This document shows positions 7,115 through 16,075 of a stretch of 64,000 nucleotides of DNA, one piece after another (positions within the stretch are counted from its first letter, which is position 1; each line of letters begins with the position of its first letter). The stretch is taken from positions 565,501 through 629,500 of the forward strand of contig NZ_CP053564.1 in the NCBI RefSeq assembly GCF_013155125.1, read 5' to 3'. The stretch is from Pseudonocardia broussonetiae (GTDB lineage: Bacteria; Actinomycetota; Actinomycetes; Mycobacteriales; Pseudonocardiaceae). The position numbers were made by a program, and so were the translations under genes. The notes beneath the pieces were generated by a model. The model was not told the origin of the DNA. It saw nothing but the letters and a program-made list of their open reading frames with translations, and did not search any database.

Positions 7115-9163
7115 TCAGACCCGCTCCAACCGCACCGCGCACACCTTGAACTCCGGCATCCGGCTGATCGGGTCGAGCGCGGCGATCGTCAGGTTGTTGG
7201 CCGCCTCCTCCCCACCGAAGTGGAACGGCAGGAACACCGTGTCCGGCCGCAGCGACCCCACGCACCGGACCCGCGCGAGTGTGGAGCCCCGGCGGGAGAC
7301 GACCCGGGCGCGGTCGCCGTCGACCAGGCCGGCCCGCACGGCCGTGTCGGGGTGCACCTCCACGAACGCCTCCGGCGAGATCCCGGCCAGTTCCGCGACC
7401 CGCCGCGTCTGCGCCCCGGACTGGTAGTGCACGAGCACGCGCCCGGTCGTCGCGCGCAGGGGAAAGCCGGCATCGGGGAGCTCCGCGGCCTCGGTGTGGT
7501 CGACCGCGATGAGCCGCGCCCGCCCGTCGGCGTGGGCGAAGCGGTCGGTGAACAGGCGCGGCGTGCCGGGGTGGCCCTCGCCGGGCACCGGCCAGTGCAG
7601 CGCCTCGCCCGCGTCGATCCGGGCGTAGGTGACGCCGGAGTAGTCGGCCGGGCCGCCCGCCGAGGCCAGGCGCAGCTCCTCGAAGACCTCCTCGGCGTCG
7701 CTCGGGAAGCCCTTGACGTCGAGGAGATCGGCGAGCCCGGAGATGACCTCCAGGTCCGTGCGCACCCCTGACGGTGGCGTCATCGCGCGGCGCCGCCGCA
7801 GCACCCGGCCCTCGAGGTTCGTCATCGTGCCCTCCTCCTCGGCCCACTGGGCGACGGGCAGGACGACGTCGGCGGCCATCGCGGTCTCGCCGGGCAGGAA
7901 GTCGGCGACGACGAGCAGGTCGAGCGCGGCGAGCCGTTCCGCGACCGACCGGGCGTCCGGCGCCGAGACCAGCACGTTCGACCCGAACACCAGCATCGCG
8001 CGCGGCCCGTCGTCACGGCCGAGCGCGGCGAGGAGCTCCGTGGCCGAGCGGCCGGGGCCGGGCAGGTCGTCCGGGTCGACGCCCCACACCCCGGCGACGT
8101 GCGCACGGGCCGCGGGGTCGGTGATCATCCGGTAGCCGGGCAGCTGGTCGGCCTTCTGACCGTGCTCGCGGCCGCCCTGCCCGTTGCCCTGGCCGGTGAT
8201 CGTCCCGAAGCCCGACCCCTCGCGCCCGGGGAGCCCGAGCGCGAGGGACAGGTTGATCCACGCCGACACCGTGTCGACGCCGTGCGCGTGCTGCTCGGCC
8301 CCGCGGGCGGTGAGGACGTAGCGCCGCTGCGCCCGCGCCAGCCAGCCGACGACCGTGCGCATGTCGGCCGCCGCCACCCCGCACACGCGCTCGGCGCGCT
8401 CGGGCCACCACTGCGCGGCGAGCGCCCAGGCGTCGTCGAAGCCGGTGGTGCGCTCGGCCAGGTAGTCGGCGTCGACGTGGCCGTCGACGACCGCGGCGTG
8501 CAGCATTCCCAGCGCCAGCACCAGGTCGGTGCCCGGCACGGGCGCGAGGTGCAGCCCGCCCGAGGCGATCGCGCGCTCCGCGGTGGGCGTCCGGCGGGGG
8601 TCGATCACGACGAGCCGGCCGGTGAGGTGACCCATCAGCGGGGGCATCGTCTCCGCGACGTTGGCGCCGGCCAGGACGACCACCTCGGCGTCGTCCAGGT
8701 CGGTGACCGGGAACGGCAGGCCCCGGTCGACGCCGAACGCGCGGTTGCCCGCCGCGGCCGCCGACGACATGCAGAACCGGCCGTTGTAGTCGATCTGCGA
8801 CGTCCCGAGCGCGACCCGCGCGAACTTGCCGAGCAGGTACGACTTCTCGTTCGTCAGCCCACCGGCGCCGAACACGGCGACGGCGTCGGCGCCGTGCTCG
8901 GCCCGCAGCGCACGCAGCCTCGCGGCCACGTACGACAGCGCGTGGTCCCAGCTCACCGGCTCCAGCGGGGTGTCCCGCGAGGTGCGCAGCAGCGGGGTCG
9001 TGAGGCGGCCGGGGTGGTCGAGCAGCGCGCCGGACGTCCAGCCCTTCTGGCACAGGCCCCCGCGGTTCGTCGGGAACTCCCGCGCGTCGACGCCGCCGTC
9101 GCCGTCGATCCACTGCCCGCACTGCAGCGCGCAGTACGGGCAGTGGCTGGGGACGCTGGTCAC
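7115..9163 (-). CDS. nasA: Assimilatory nitrate reductase, molybdopterin catalytic subunit
   Basis: The 682-aa molybdopterin oxidoreductase reduces nitrate to nitrite in the cytoplasm. The N-terminus has the [4Fe-4S] ligand pattern HCPYCALQCG followed by GLCQKGW, then the Mo-bisMGD domains (YNGRFCMSSAA, VVLAGANVAETMPP, TGQGNGQGGREHGQKADQL) and a C-terminal dinucleotide-binding domain (LRATTGRVLVHYQSGAQTRR). The length fits NasA/NarB types without a C-terminal BFD domain, so electrons probably come from the separate NasB-like protein at 3.2-4.7 kb. The GTG start at 9163 overlaps the narK stop (GTGA). moeZ, needed for molybdopterin sulfur transfer, is 5.7 kb away. Confidence 0.9.
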   Translation of the reverse strand: MTSVPSHCPYCALQCGQWIDGDGGVDAREFPTNRGGLCQKGWTSGALLDHPGRLTTPLLRTSRDTPLEPVSWDHALSYVAARLRALRAEHGADAVAVFGAGGLTNEKSYLLGKFARVALGTSQIDYNGRFCMSSAAAAGNRAFGVDRGLPFPVTDLDDAEVVVLAGANVAETMPPLMGHLTGRLVVIDPRRTPTAERAIASGGLHLAPVPGTDLVLALGMLHAAVVDGHVDADYLAERTTGFDDAWALAAQWWPERAERVCGVAAADMRTVVGWLARAQRRYVLTARGAEQHAHGVDTVSAWINLSLALGLPGREGSGFGTITGQGNGQGGREHGQKADQLPGYRMITDPAARAHVAGVWGVDPDDLPGPGRSATELLAALGRDDGPRAMLVFGSNVLVSAPDARSVAERLAALDLLVVADFLPGETAMAADVVLPVAQWAEEEGTMTNLEGRVLRRRRAMTPPSGVRTDLEVISGLADLLDVKGFPSDAEEVFEELRLASAGGPADYSGVTYARIDAGEALHWPVPGEGHPGTPRLFTDRFAHADGRARLIAVDHTEAAELPDAGFPLRATTGRVLVHYQSGAQTRRVAELAGISPEAFVEVHPDTAVRAGLVDGDRARVVSRRGSTLARVRCVGSLRPDTVFLPFHFGGEEAANNLTIAALDPISRMPEFKVCAVRLERV

Positions 9164-10542
9164 ACGCCCGCGTACGCCGCGCGCGGGGCGGTCGCGTCCG
9201 CCGGGGCGGGCCGCAGGTAGACGACGTAGCTGACCACCGCGCACACCACGTAGAAGACGAGGAAGGACCAGTAGGCGGTGTCGCCGGACTGGGTCGTCAG
9301 GAACGACTGGCGGAAAGCGAGGTTGATGAACAGCCCGCCCAGCGCCCCGACCGCCCCCGCGATGCCGATGACGGCGCCGGAGATGCGGCGGGCCCGCAGG
9401 TACGCGGCGGCCTCCTCGGCGCCGCCCGCGATGGCGACCCGCGCCTGGCCGCGGAAGATCGCCGGGATCATCTTGTAGGTCGAGCCGTTGCCCAGTCCCG
9501 TCAGCACGAACAGCAGGACGAACCCGGCGGTGAACAGGCCCAGCGAGTCGCTCGCCGAGGCGGCGATGATCACCGCGGTGGCCGCGACCATGGCCAGGAA
9601 GTTCCAGAACGTGACGCGGGCGCCGCCGAGGCGGTCGGCGAGCGTGCCGCCGACCGGGCGGATCAGCGACCCGAGCAGCGGGCCGATGAACGTGACGGCC
9701 GCGGCCTCCAGCGGCGTGCGCCCGAACTGGTTCTGCAGGACGAGGCCGAACGCGAAGCTGTAGCCGATGAACGAGCCGAAGGTGCCGATGTAGAGGAACG
9801 ACATGACCCAGGTCTGGCTCTCCTGGAGCGACTCGCGGAAGGCGCCGGTGTCGTTCTTCACCGACGTCAGGTTGTCCATCTTGACGGCGGCGAACACGGC
9901 CGCGACCACGATCAGCGGGATGTAGACGCCGAGCAGGATCCGCGGTGCGCCGGTGCCGGCGGTGGCGATGACGAGCAGGCCGATCAGCTGGATCACCGGG
10001 ACGCCGATGTTGCCGCCGCCCGCGTTCAGCCCGAGCGCCCAGCCCTTCTTGCGCTCCGGGAAGAAGGCGTTGATGTTCGTCATCGACGACGCGAAGTTGC
10101 CGCCGCCGAGCCCGCCGACGGCCGCGACCGCGATGAACACCCAGTACGGCGTGCCCGGCTGGATGACGATCGCGGCCAGGATCGTCGGGACCAGCAGCAG
10201 CAGCGCGGACACGATCGTCCAGTTGCGCCCGCCGAAGCGCGCCACCGCGAACGTGTAGGGCAGTCGCAGGATCGCCCCGACCAGCGTGGGCACCGCGACC
10301 AGGAAGAACTTGCCCGCCGCGTCGATGCCGTACTCGGGGCCCATGAACAGCACCAGGACCGACCACATGGTCCAGATCGAGAACCCGATGTGCTCGGACA
10401 GGATCGAGAACCACAGGTTCCGGTTGGCGACCCGGGCGCCCGTGCGCTCCCAGAACGACGGGTCCTCGGGCTCCCAGTGGTCGATCCAGCGTCCGGCCAG
10501 CGCTGACCGTGCCGGGGGCTGTTCCTGGTCCGTCGTCGTCAC
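9160..10542 (-). CDS. narK: NNP-family nitrate/nitrite transporter
   Basis: The 460-aa major facilitator protein has about 12 membrane segments and the two nitrate-signature regions of the NNP family: GGGNFASSMTNINAFFPE with NAGGGNIGVPV, and GLGNGSTYKMIP in the second half. An Arg in a membrane segment after LVGAIL (RLPYTF) fits the conserved substrate-binding arginine. The N-terminal 45 residues are cytoplasmic (WEPEDPSFWERTG), as in actinobacterial NarK proteins. It is co-transcribed with nasA through a GTGA overlap, so it probably imports nitrate for assimilation, although nitrite export cannot be excluded. The start is GTG. Confidence 0.92.
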   Translation of the reverse strand: MTTTDQEQPPARSALAGRWIDHWEPEDPSFWERTGARVANRNLWFSILSEHIGFSIWTMWSVLVLFMGPEYGIDAAGKFFLVAVPTLVGAILRLPYTFAVARFGGRNWTIVSALLLLVPTILAAIVIQPGTPYWVFIAVAAVGGLGGGNFASSMTNINAFFPERKKGWALGLNAGGGNIGVPVIQLIGLLVIATAGTGAPRILLGVYIPLIVVAAVFAAVKMDNLTSVKNDTGAFRESLQESQTWVMSFLYIGTFGSFIGYSFAFGLVLQNQFGRTPLEAAAVTFIGPLLGSLIRPVGGTLADRLGGARVTFWNFLAMVAATAVIIAASASDSLGLFTAGFVLLFVLTGLGNGSTYKMIPAIFRGQARVAIAGGAEEAAAYLRARRISGAVIGIAGAVGALGGLFINLAFRQSFLTTQSGDTAYWSFLVFYVVCAVVSYVVYLRPAPADATAPRAAYAGV

Positions 10543-10597
10543 GCCGGGGCCTCTTCTCCGTCGTCGGGTGGGTCGACGCAGAAATTAGGCACGTCCC

Positions 10598-10637
10598 GTT
10601 ACGGGCTCGTCCGGTTCACGTGTCACCCGCGATAACC
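10598..10637. promoter_or_regulatory. Possible nitrogen-control sites upstream of narK-nasA
   Basis: Upstream of narK the sequence holds GTTAC at 10598-10602, GTTCAC at 10614-10619 and GTCAC-N6-TAACC at 10622-10637. These are GlnR-like half sites, more degenerate and less regularly spaced than those before the nitrite operon. Shared control of both halves of the pathway would be expected, but the match alone is weak. Confidence 0.25.
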
Positions 10638-10669
10638 GGTTCTCACCTCGCCGACCGGCAGGTGTGAGG

Positions 10670-11494
10670 TCAGAGCAGGGCCGTGACGATGCCGGCGGCC
10701 CGCTCCAGCCCCGGCAGGGTGCGCGCCGAAGCCTCGGGGTGCTGGGCGTGCAGGGCCAGGCGGTACAGCGCGGCCCGCAGGAGCATCTGCGGCCACTCGT
10801 CGAGGTGCGACCAGCGGTGCGGCAGCCCGTCGTCGGCCCCGCCCCAGGCCAGGGCGTCGACGACGACGACCGCGGCCGCCCACTCCGGCGGCCGCCACGC
10901 GGGCACGAGGTCGACCAGCGCGGGCACGTCGTCGTCGAACAGGACGGCGCCGAACAGCTCGGCGTGCACCACCTGCGGCGTGACCTGCACGGGCGTGCGG
11001 TACGCGGCCAGCTCGGCGTAGAGGGTCCCGCCGGTGGCCGGGTCGAGGCTGATCCGCCGCTCGCCCCACGCCACGGCGGCGGAGCGGGCGAGCAGGTCGT
11101 CGCGGCCGTCGAGGACGCGCGGGCGGGTGAGCTCGGCGGTGGCGGCGTGCAGGCGGTTGGCCGCCTCGATCACCGCGTCGTAGCGGGGTTCGAGCGTGCC
11201 CGGGACGTAGCGGCTCGCGGCCCAGCCGGCGACGACCCAGCGGCCGTCCGACGAGCGCACCGGGTGCGCCAGGCGCAGGCCCTCGACCTGCAGGCCGTCG
11301 AGGACGCCCGCGGACCACGCGGCCACGGCGTTGTCGGGCACAGGACGGACGAGGACGTCGCCGCAGTGCCAGGCGCGCCGGCCCGCCCACACGACGGGGC
11401 GCGGCTCGGTGTCCTGGACGCCGAACGCGGTGCGGACGTGCGGCGGCAGGGTGATCCCCGTGGGTCCGCTCGGGAGGACGGGAGCTGCGGTCAC
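10670..11494 (-). CDS. TIGR02569 family protein (actinobacterial conserved protein)
   Basis: The product is about 274 aa from a GTG at 11494. It matches the actinobacteria-specific TIGR02569 family of unknown function by its opening (LPPHVRTAFGV), the central CGDVLVRPVPDNAVAAW and the later VTPQVVHAELFGAVLFDDD, whose layout recalls phosphotransferase/kinase-like folds. In mycobacteria the family sits beside moeZ (Rv3205c/Rv3206c from memory), and here moeZ lies 3.3 kb upstream on the same strand with one gene between. A GTG at 11539 in frame would add 15 residues that do not look family-like, so the shorter start is preferred. A near-palindrome at 10642-10668 just after the stop may be a terminator. 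Confidence 0.8.
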   Translation of the reverse strand: MTAAPVLPSGPTGITLPPHVRTAFGVQDTEPRPVVWAGRRAWHCGDVLVRPVPDNAVAAWSAGVLDGLQVEGLRLAHPVRSSDGRWVVAGWAASRYVPGTLEPRYDAVIEAANRLHAATAELTRPRVLDGRDDLLARSAAVAWGERRISLDPATGGTLYAELAAYRTPVQVTPQVVHAELFGAVLFDDDVPALVDLVPAWRPPEWAAAVVVVDALAWGGADDGLPHRWSHLDEWPQMLLRAALYRLALHAQHPEASARTLPGLERAAGIVTALL

Positions 11495-11586
11495 GAACGG
11501 GCACGCTACCTGCGGAGGGTCCGCGATCAACGTCGCCACGCGGGTGGGGTGCCCGGGATCCTGCAGGTCGGTCCCCCGCGGGGTGG

Positions 11587-14583
11587 TCAGTCCTCGGGCT
11601 CGCCCTCGTCCGAGCCGCTCTCCCCGGCCTCGGACCCGCCCTCGTCGGCGTCCTCGGCCCCGTCCCCGGAGTCGTCCGCGGAGTCGTCTGCCGGCTCCTC
11701 CGCCCCTTCCCCGGAGTAGCTGTCGACGAGGTCGGCCTCGGCGCCGAGGGAGTCACTGCCCGACGTGTCGTCCCCGGCCGGCTCGTCGCTGCTCGGGTCG
11801 CTGACGTCCTGGTCGTCGCCGGGGTCGTCGCTGCTCGGGTCGTCGCTGCTCGGGTCGCCGCTGGTCGAGTCGCTGCTACCCGAGCCACTGCTGCTCACGC
11901 CACTGCTGCTCGGGTCACTGCTGTCGGAGCCGCCGTCCGTGCTGCCACCGTCCTCGACGTCGTCGGTGCCGCTGTCCGTGCCGCTGCTGCCGGAGTAGGT
12001 GGTGGCGGGCTCGGTGGTCGCGGCGTCGGTGGTCGCGGGGTCCGTGGTCGCGGAGTCCGTGGTCGCGGAGTCCGTGGTCGCGGAGTCGCCGTCCGAGTCA
12101 CCGCCGCCGTCCGGCGACACGCCGTACGCCTCGTACACCGCCTGCTCGTAGGCCTCCTGCTGCGACACCTGCTGCGACGCCGGCTGGGACACCGGCTGCG
12201 GCACCTCCTGCGACGCCGGCTCCTCCGACGAGGCGGCCATCTCGTTGAGCGCGTCGACCTGCTCGTCGTCCAGGCCCCACGCCGCCAGCGCGGCGGCCGC
12301 GACGGCCTCCTCGCTGCTCGTCGCGGACGAGCCCGTGGACGGGGCGGCGGACGGGGCGGCAGAGGTGGTCGGCGGCGTCTCCTGCCGCGCCGCCTCCTCC
12401 TCCATCGCCGCCTCCACCAGCGGCGCGGTCCAGGCCGCGCCCGGGGTGCTGCGGACGACGTCGACCGCGAGCGCCGCGTCCTCCGGCCGGCCCACCCCGT
12501 CGACGGGGGCGGGCAGGGTCTCGACCGGCGGTCCGTCGGCCGGTGCTGCGTCGACGGGCGGCGGGGCGGACCGGCCCGCGTCGGCCTCCCGCACCGGCGC
12601 GGACTTCTGCTCGGCGGCCGGGGCGGCGGTGTCGGGGTAGCGGTCGTCGACGACGGGCGGCGCGCCCGCACCGCCGCCCACCGCGTCGGACACCGGCGAC
12701 ACCACCGCGGCCGGCGCCCCGTCGAGGGCCGCGGGCCCGGCGGACTCCGCGGACGCGGACCCGGAGGCGGGCGGCGGTTCGGCCCGCTCCTCCGAGCGCT
12801 CCGCGTCGGCGTCGGCACGGCGGTCGCGCTCCCGGACCTCGTCGGCCGGCTGGTCGGCGGGCTGCTGCGCGGGCTGCTCGGGGCCCTCCACGACGTCGCC
12901 GACCGTGTCGACGACCTCCTCGACCGGACCCTCCCCGTCGGCCGGAGCCTCGGAGGCAGGAGCCCCGTCGGCCGGAGCCTCGGAGGCAGGAGCCGGAGCC
13001 TCGGGAGCAGGAGCCTCGGGAGCGGGAGCGGGCCCGTCCGCCACCTCCTCCACCGTGTCCACCACGGCCCCCACCGGCCCCGACTCCGCATCCGGAGCAG
13101 CGGGAGCAGCGGGAGCAGCGGGAGCAGCGGGAGCAGCGGGAGCAGCGGGAGCAGCGGGAGCAGCGGGAGCAGCGGGAGCAGCGGGAGCAGCGGGAGCAGC
13201 GGGAGCAGCGGGAGCAGCCGGAGCGGGTGCCGACTCGGCCGGTGCAGACGAGGGATCCGGCCGCCCCGCCGACCGGTCCCGGTCACGGTCGCGCGCTCCC
13301 CCACCGGCGGCGTCCCCGACCGCGTCGACCGTGCCACCGACCGCCCCGTCGACGCCCTCGGCCACCTGGTCGACCGGACCCTCGGCAGGGGCAGCGGGCG
13401 CGGCGAGCGCAGCATCCGGGGGCGTGGACGGAGAGGGCGTGTCGTCACCGGGCCCGCGCGGGTCCGGCGGCCCACTGGTGTCGACGTCCTGGCGGGGTGC
13501 GCCGTCCGGCTCGTCCCGCCCCCCGACGACGTCGGGCCGGGGCGGGACCGGGCTGGTCGGCGTCGGGGCGGGCACGTCCTCCCCGCGGATGACCTGGCGG
13601 ACCTCCTCGCCGACCAGCACCGTCTCCTGCACGTCGTCGGGCAGCGGCCGGGCCGCCGCGTCCTCGACGCCGCCCTCCAGCGCCAGGAGCTCGTCGCGGC
13701 GGGCGTCGCGCTGCCGCAGCCGCAGGTCGCGCTGCTCGTCGAGCGCGGAGAGCGCCGCGGCCTGCTCGGGCGTGCGCCGGGACGGCGGGGGCGCCGCGGC
13801 GAGCGCGGCCTCCAGCTCGGCCAGGCTCCGCTCGGCCTCGGCGAGCTCGGCGCGGGCGTCGTCGAGCGCCTCGAACGAGTCGAGCTGCGAGAGCAGGGTG
13901 GCGCGCCGGTTCTCCAGCAGCTCGCGCCGCTCCTCCAGCGCCTCGACGGGCTCGGCCGGGCTCGCGGCGCGCCGCTCCTCGGGCAGCCGCATCCACTCGG
14001 CCTCGACCTGCGCGATGGTGTCGAGCTGGCGGTTGACCGAGGCCAGCACGACCCGCGCGTCGCGGGCCCACTCCTCCTCCGACGCGGCGGCGACCGCCGG
14101 GGCGGCCTGCGGCTCCGACGCGGTGACGGCGTAGCCGCCCGCGAGGATCCCGGCGGCGCCGAGCACGGCCAGAGCCCGCCGCCGGCGCGGGACGGGGGCG
14201 CCGAGCCCGCGGGTCCGGCGCCCGGGCGGGGGCTCGGCGCGGCGGGCGAGCGCGGCGCTGCGGCGGCGCTGGGCGCGGTGGGGCGGCACCTGCGGCGCCA
14301 CGTCCGGCGGGGTCGGAGCGGCCGCGGCCGGAGCCGCCGCGGCCGGAGCTGCCGGGGCCGGGGCTGCCGCGGCCGGCGTCGGCTCGGGGGGTGCGGGCTC
14401 CGCCAACCACGGCAGCGTCGCGGCGAGCTGCGCGTCGCCCCCCGCCTGCACCGCGGCGCGGCGGGCCTGCCGGGCGGCGGAGCGGTGGGCGGCGGTGCAG
14501 TAGCGCCGCGGCGGGCGGCCGGGGAGGTCCTCGATGCTCTCGCCGCAGCCCGGCAGGGCGCACCGCCGCACGCTCTCGCTCAT
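11587..14583 (-). CDS. Large repeat-rich membrane protein with N-terminal zinc ribbon
   Basis: Unrecognised 998-aa protein. The N-terminus carries a small zinc-ribbon-like motif (CALPGCGESIEDL then RRYCTAAH), then an Ala/Pro stretch and basic residues, and a single membrane segment near residues 136-158 (ALAVLGAAGILAGGYAV). A Glu/Arg/Leu-rich region of about 170 residues looks like a coiled coil (LEERRELLENRRATLL, AEAERSLAELEAAL). The remaining 650 residues are low complexity: a pure AAP tract, Asp/Ser and ATTD repeats and a very acidic end (GSDEGEPED). The likely topology is a cytoplasmic zinc ribbon with an extended wall-spanning or surface region outside. It lies between moeZ and the TIGR02569 gene. 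The third-position GC bias fits coding, but exact repeat lengths may vary between strains. Confidence 0.65.
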   Translation of the reverse strand: MSESVRRCALPGCGESIEDLPGRPPRRYCTAAHRSAARQARRAAVQAGGDAQLAATLPWLAEPAPPEPTPAAAAPAPAAPAAAAPAAAAPTPPDVAPQVPPHRAQRRRSAALARRAEPPPGRRTRGLGAPVPRRRRALAVLGAAGILAGGYAVTASEPQAAPAVAAASEEEWARDARVVLASVNRQLDTIAQVEAEWMRLPEERRAASPAEPVEALEERRELLENRRATLLSQLDSFEALDDARAELAEAERSLAELEAALAAAPPPSRRTPEQAAALSALDEQRDLRLRQRDARRDELLALEGGVEDAAARPLPDDVQETVLVGEEVRQVIRGEDVPAPTPTSPVPPRPDVVGGRDEPDGAPRQDVDTSGPPDPRGPGDDTPSPSTPPDAALAAPAAPAEGPVDQVAEGVDGAVGGTVDAVGDAAGGGARDRDRDRSAGRPDPSSAPAESAPAPAAPAAPAAPAAPAAPAAPAAPAAPAAPAAPAAPAAPAAPAAPDAESGPVGAVVDTVEEVADGPAPAPEAPAPEAPAPASEAPADGAPASEAPADGEGPVEEVVDTVGDVVEGPEQPAQQPADQPADEVRERDRRADADAERSEERAEPPPASGSASAESAGPAALDGAPAAVVSPVSDAVGGGAGAPPVVDDRYPDTAAPAAEQKSAPVREADAGRSAPPPVDAAPADGPPVETLPAPVDGVGRPEDAALAVDVVRSTPGAAWTAPLVEAAMEEEAARQETPPTTSAAPSAAPSTGSSATSSEEAVAAAALAAWGLDDEQVDALNEMAASSEEPASQEVPQPVSQPASQQVSQQEAYEQAVYEAYGVSPDGGGDSDGDSATTDSATTDSATTDPATTDAATTEPATTYSGSSGTDSGTDDVEDGGSTDGGSDSSDPSSSGVSSSGSGSSDSTSGDPSSDDPSSDDPGDDQDVSDPSSDEPAGDDTSGSDSLGAEADLVDSYSGEGAEEPADDSADDSGDGAEDADEGGSEAGESGSDEGEPED
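13094..13219. repeat. 9-bp in-frame microsatellite, 14 units
   Basis: Fourteen units of GGAGCAGCG (the last ending in CC) run without interruption inside the 998-aa gene. Read on the minus strand they encode an Ala-Ala-Pro tract. Because the unit is 9 bp, slippage changes length without breaking the frame. Confidence 0.95.
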
Positions 14584-14775
14584 CGCCCACGCCCCCCTGC
14601 CGGAGGCGGGCGCCCCACCGCCCGTCGCCGTGCCACAACTTGATCTTCCGAGTGGCGAAGGTACCCCGCAGTGCCGAACTTGTCACTGCTCCAACTGGGA
14701 CGTAACCGCAGGTCAGAGTGACGCTGCGTACAGGGCGGTGCGATCTTCACACTCCGTCGCGCGCCGGCCCGGAAA

Positions 14776-14824
14776 CGCGAACGGCACGTTCACCCGATGA
14801 GACTGGGTGAACGTGCCGTTCGCG
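14776..14824. terminator. Perfect 20-bp stem hairpin after moeZ
   Basis: The arms at 14776-14795 (CGCGAACGGCACGTTCACCC) and 14805-14824 are exact reverse complements around a 9-base loop. It lies 32 bp beyond the moeZ stop and before the next leftward gene, where a terminator is expected. There is no T tract, which is common in actinobacteria. A long stem of lower GC than the flanks stands out. Confidence 0.75.
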
Positions 14825-14855
14825 CGAGAAGGGGAAGTGCGTGGTGCGTGGAGCG

Positions 14856-16028
14856 TCAGTACGTCGGCAGGCTCGGGTCGACCTGCTTGGCCCACGCGAG
14901 CACCCCGCCGCCGACGTGCACGGCGTCGCGGAAGCCCGCCTGGTGCAGCGCGGCGAGCGCGTCGGCCGAGCGCGCACCGGACTTGCAGTGCAGCACGACC
15001 GGCTTGTCCTGCGGGATCTCCGCGAGCGCCTCGCCGGAGAGGATGCGGTCCTTGGGGATCAGCACCGCCCCGGGGATGCTGACGATCTCGTACTCGTGCG
15101 GCTCGCGGACGTCGATCAGCGCGAAGTCCTTGCCCGCGTCGATCATCTCCTTGAGCTCGGTGGCCGTGATCGTGTGGCCGGCGGCCGCGGCCTGCGCGTC
15201 GTCGGACACCACACCGCAGAACGCGTCGTAGTCGATCAGCTCGGTGATCGGCTTCGTGTCCGGGTCCTTGCGGATGTTGATCGTGCGGTAGCTCATCTCC
15301 AGCGCGTCGTAGACCATCAGCCGGCCCAGCAGCGGCTCGCCGATGCCGGTGATCAGCTTGATCGCCTCGTTCACCATGATCGAGCCGATGGACGCGCAGA
15401 GCACGCCCAGCACGCCGCCCTCGGCGCAGGAGGGGACCATCCCGGGCGGCGGCGGCTCGGGGTAGAGGTCGCGGTAGTTGAGGCCCTTGCCGTTGGGCGC
15501 GTCCTCCCAGAACACCGACGCCTGGCCCTCGAACCGGAAGATCGAGCCCCACACGTACGGCTTGCCCGACAGCACGGCGGCGTCGTTCACCAGGTAGCGC
15601 GTGGCGAAGTTGTCGGTGCCGTCGAGGATCAGGTCGTAGTCGCGGAAGATGTCCATGACGTTCGACGAGTCCAGCCGCACGGGGTACAGCTTCACCTCGA
15701 CGAACGGGTTGATCTCCTTGATGGAGTCGCGCGCCGACTCGCCCTTGGGCCGCCCGATGTCGGACTGCCCGTGGATGACCTGGCGGTGCAGGTTGGACTC
15801 GTCGACCTCGTCGAACTCGACGATCCCGAGCGTGCCCACCCCGGCGGCGGCCAGGTAGAGCAGTGCCGGGCTGCCCAGACCGCCGGCGCCCACGACGAGC
15901 ACCTTCGCGTTCTTGAGGCGCTTCTGGCCCGCCATCCCCACGTCCGGGATGATCAGGTGGCGGCTGTAGCGCGCCACCTCGTCCTTCGTCAGCTCGGCGG
16001 CCGGCTCCACGAGCGGCGGTAGCGCCAT
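14856..16028 (-). CDS. moeZ: Adenylyltransferase/sulfurtransferase MoeZ
   Basis: The 390-aa protein is a fusion of a ThiF/MoeB-type adenylyltransferase and a rhodanese domain. The E1-like part shows the ATP site (VLVVGAGGLGSPALLYLAAAG), the Asp of DGTDNFATRYLVND and the catalytic-loop region PGMVPSCAEGG. The rhodanese part (about residues 285-390) has the active Cys in VVLHCKSGARS. MoeZ adenylates and thiocarboxylates small sulfur carriers (MoaD, CysO, ThiS types) used for molybdopterin, cysteine and other thio-biosynthesis, so it indirectly serves NasA nearby. The adenylyltransferase part lacks the CxxC zinc pairs of MoeB, as is usual for MoeZ. A strong hairpin follows the gene. Confidence 0.93.
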   Translation of the reverse strand: MALPPLVEPAAELTKDEVARYSRHLIIPDVGMAGQKRLKNAKVLVVGAGGLGSPALLYLAAAGVGTLGIVEFDEVDESNLHRQVIHGQSDIGRPKGESARDSIKEINPFVEVKLYPVRLDSSNVMDIFRDYDLILDGTDNFATRYLVNDAAVLSGKPYVWGSIFRFEGQASVFWEDAPNGKGLNYRDLYPEPPPPGMVPSCAEGGVLGVLCASIGSIMVNEAIKLITGIGEPLLGRLMVYDALEMSYRTINIRKDPDTKPITELIDYDAFCGVVSDDAQAAAAGHTITATELKEMIDAGKDFALIDVREPHEYEIVSIPGAVLIPKDRILSGEALAEIPQDKPVVLHCKSGARSADALAALHQAGFRDAVHVGGGVLAWAKQVDPSLPTY

Positions 16029-16075
16029 GGGACATGCTCCTCGGTGTCACGTAGTTCGGTCTGCTTGCGGCAACG

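Noticed and set aside
6859..7149. A 96-aa basic protein before nasA
   Set aside because: It overlaps the nasA 3' end on the opposite strand, has no recognisable fold and no clear promoter. It could be a remnant but is not supportable.
12543..14134. Plus-strand Ser/Ala/Gly-rich frames opposite the 998-aa gene
   Set aside because: They are antisense to a repeat-rich gene, whose minus-strand reading has a zinc ribbon, a membrane helix and a coiled coil in order; the plus frames have none.
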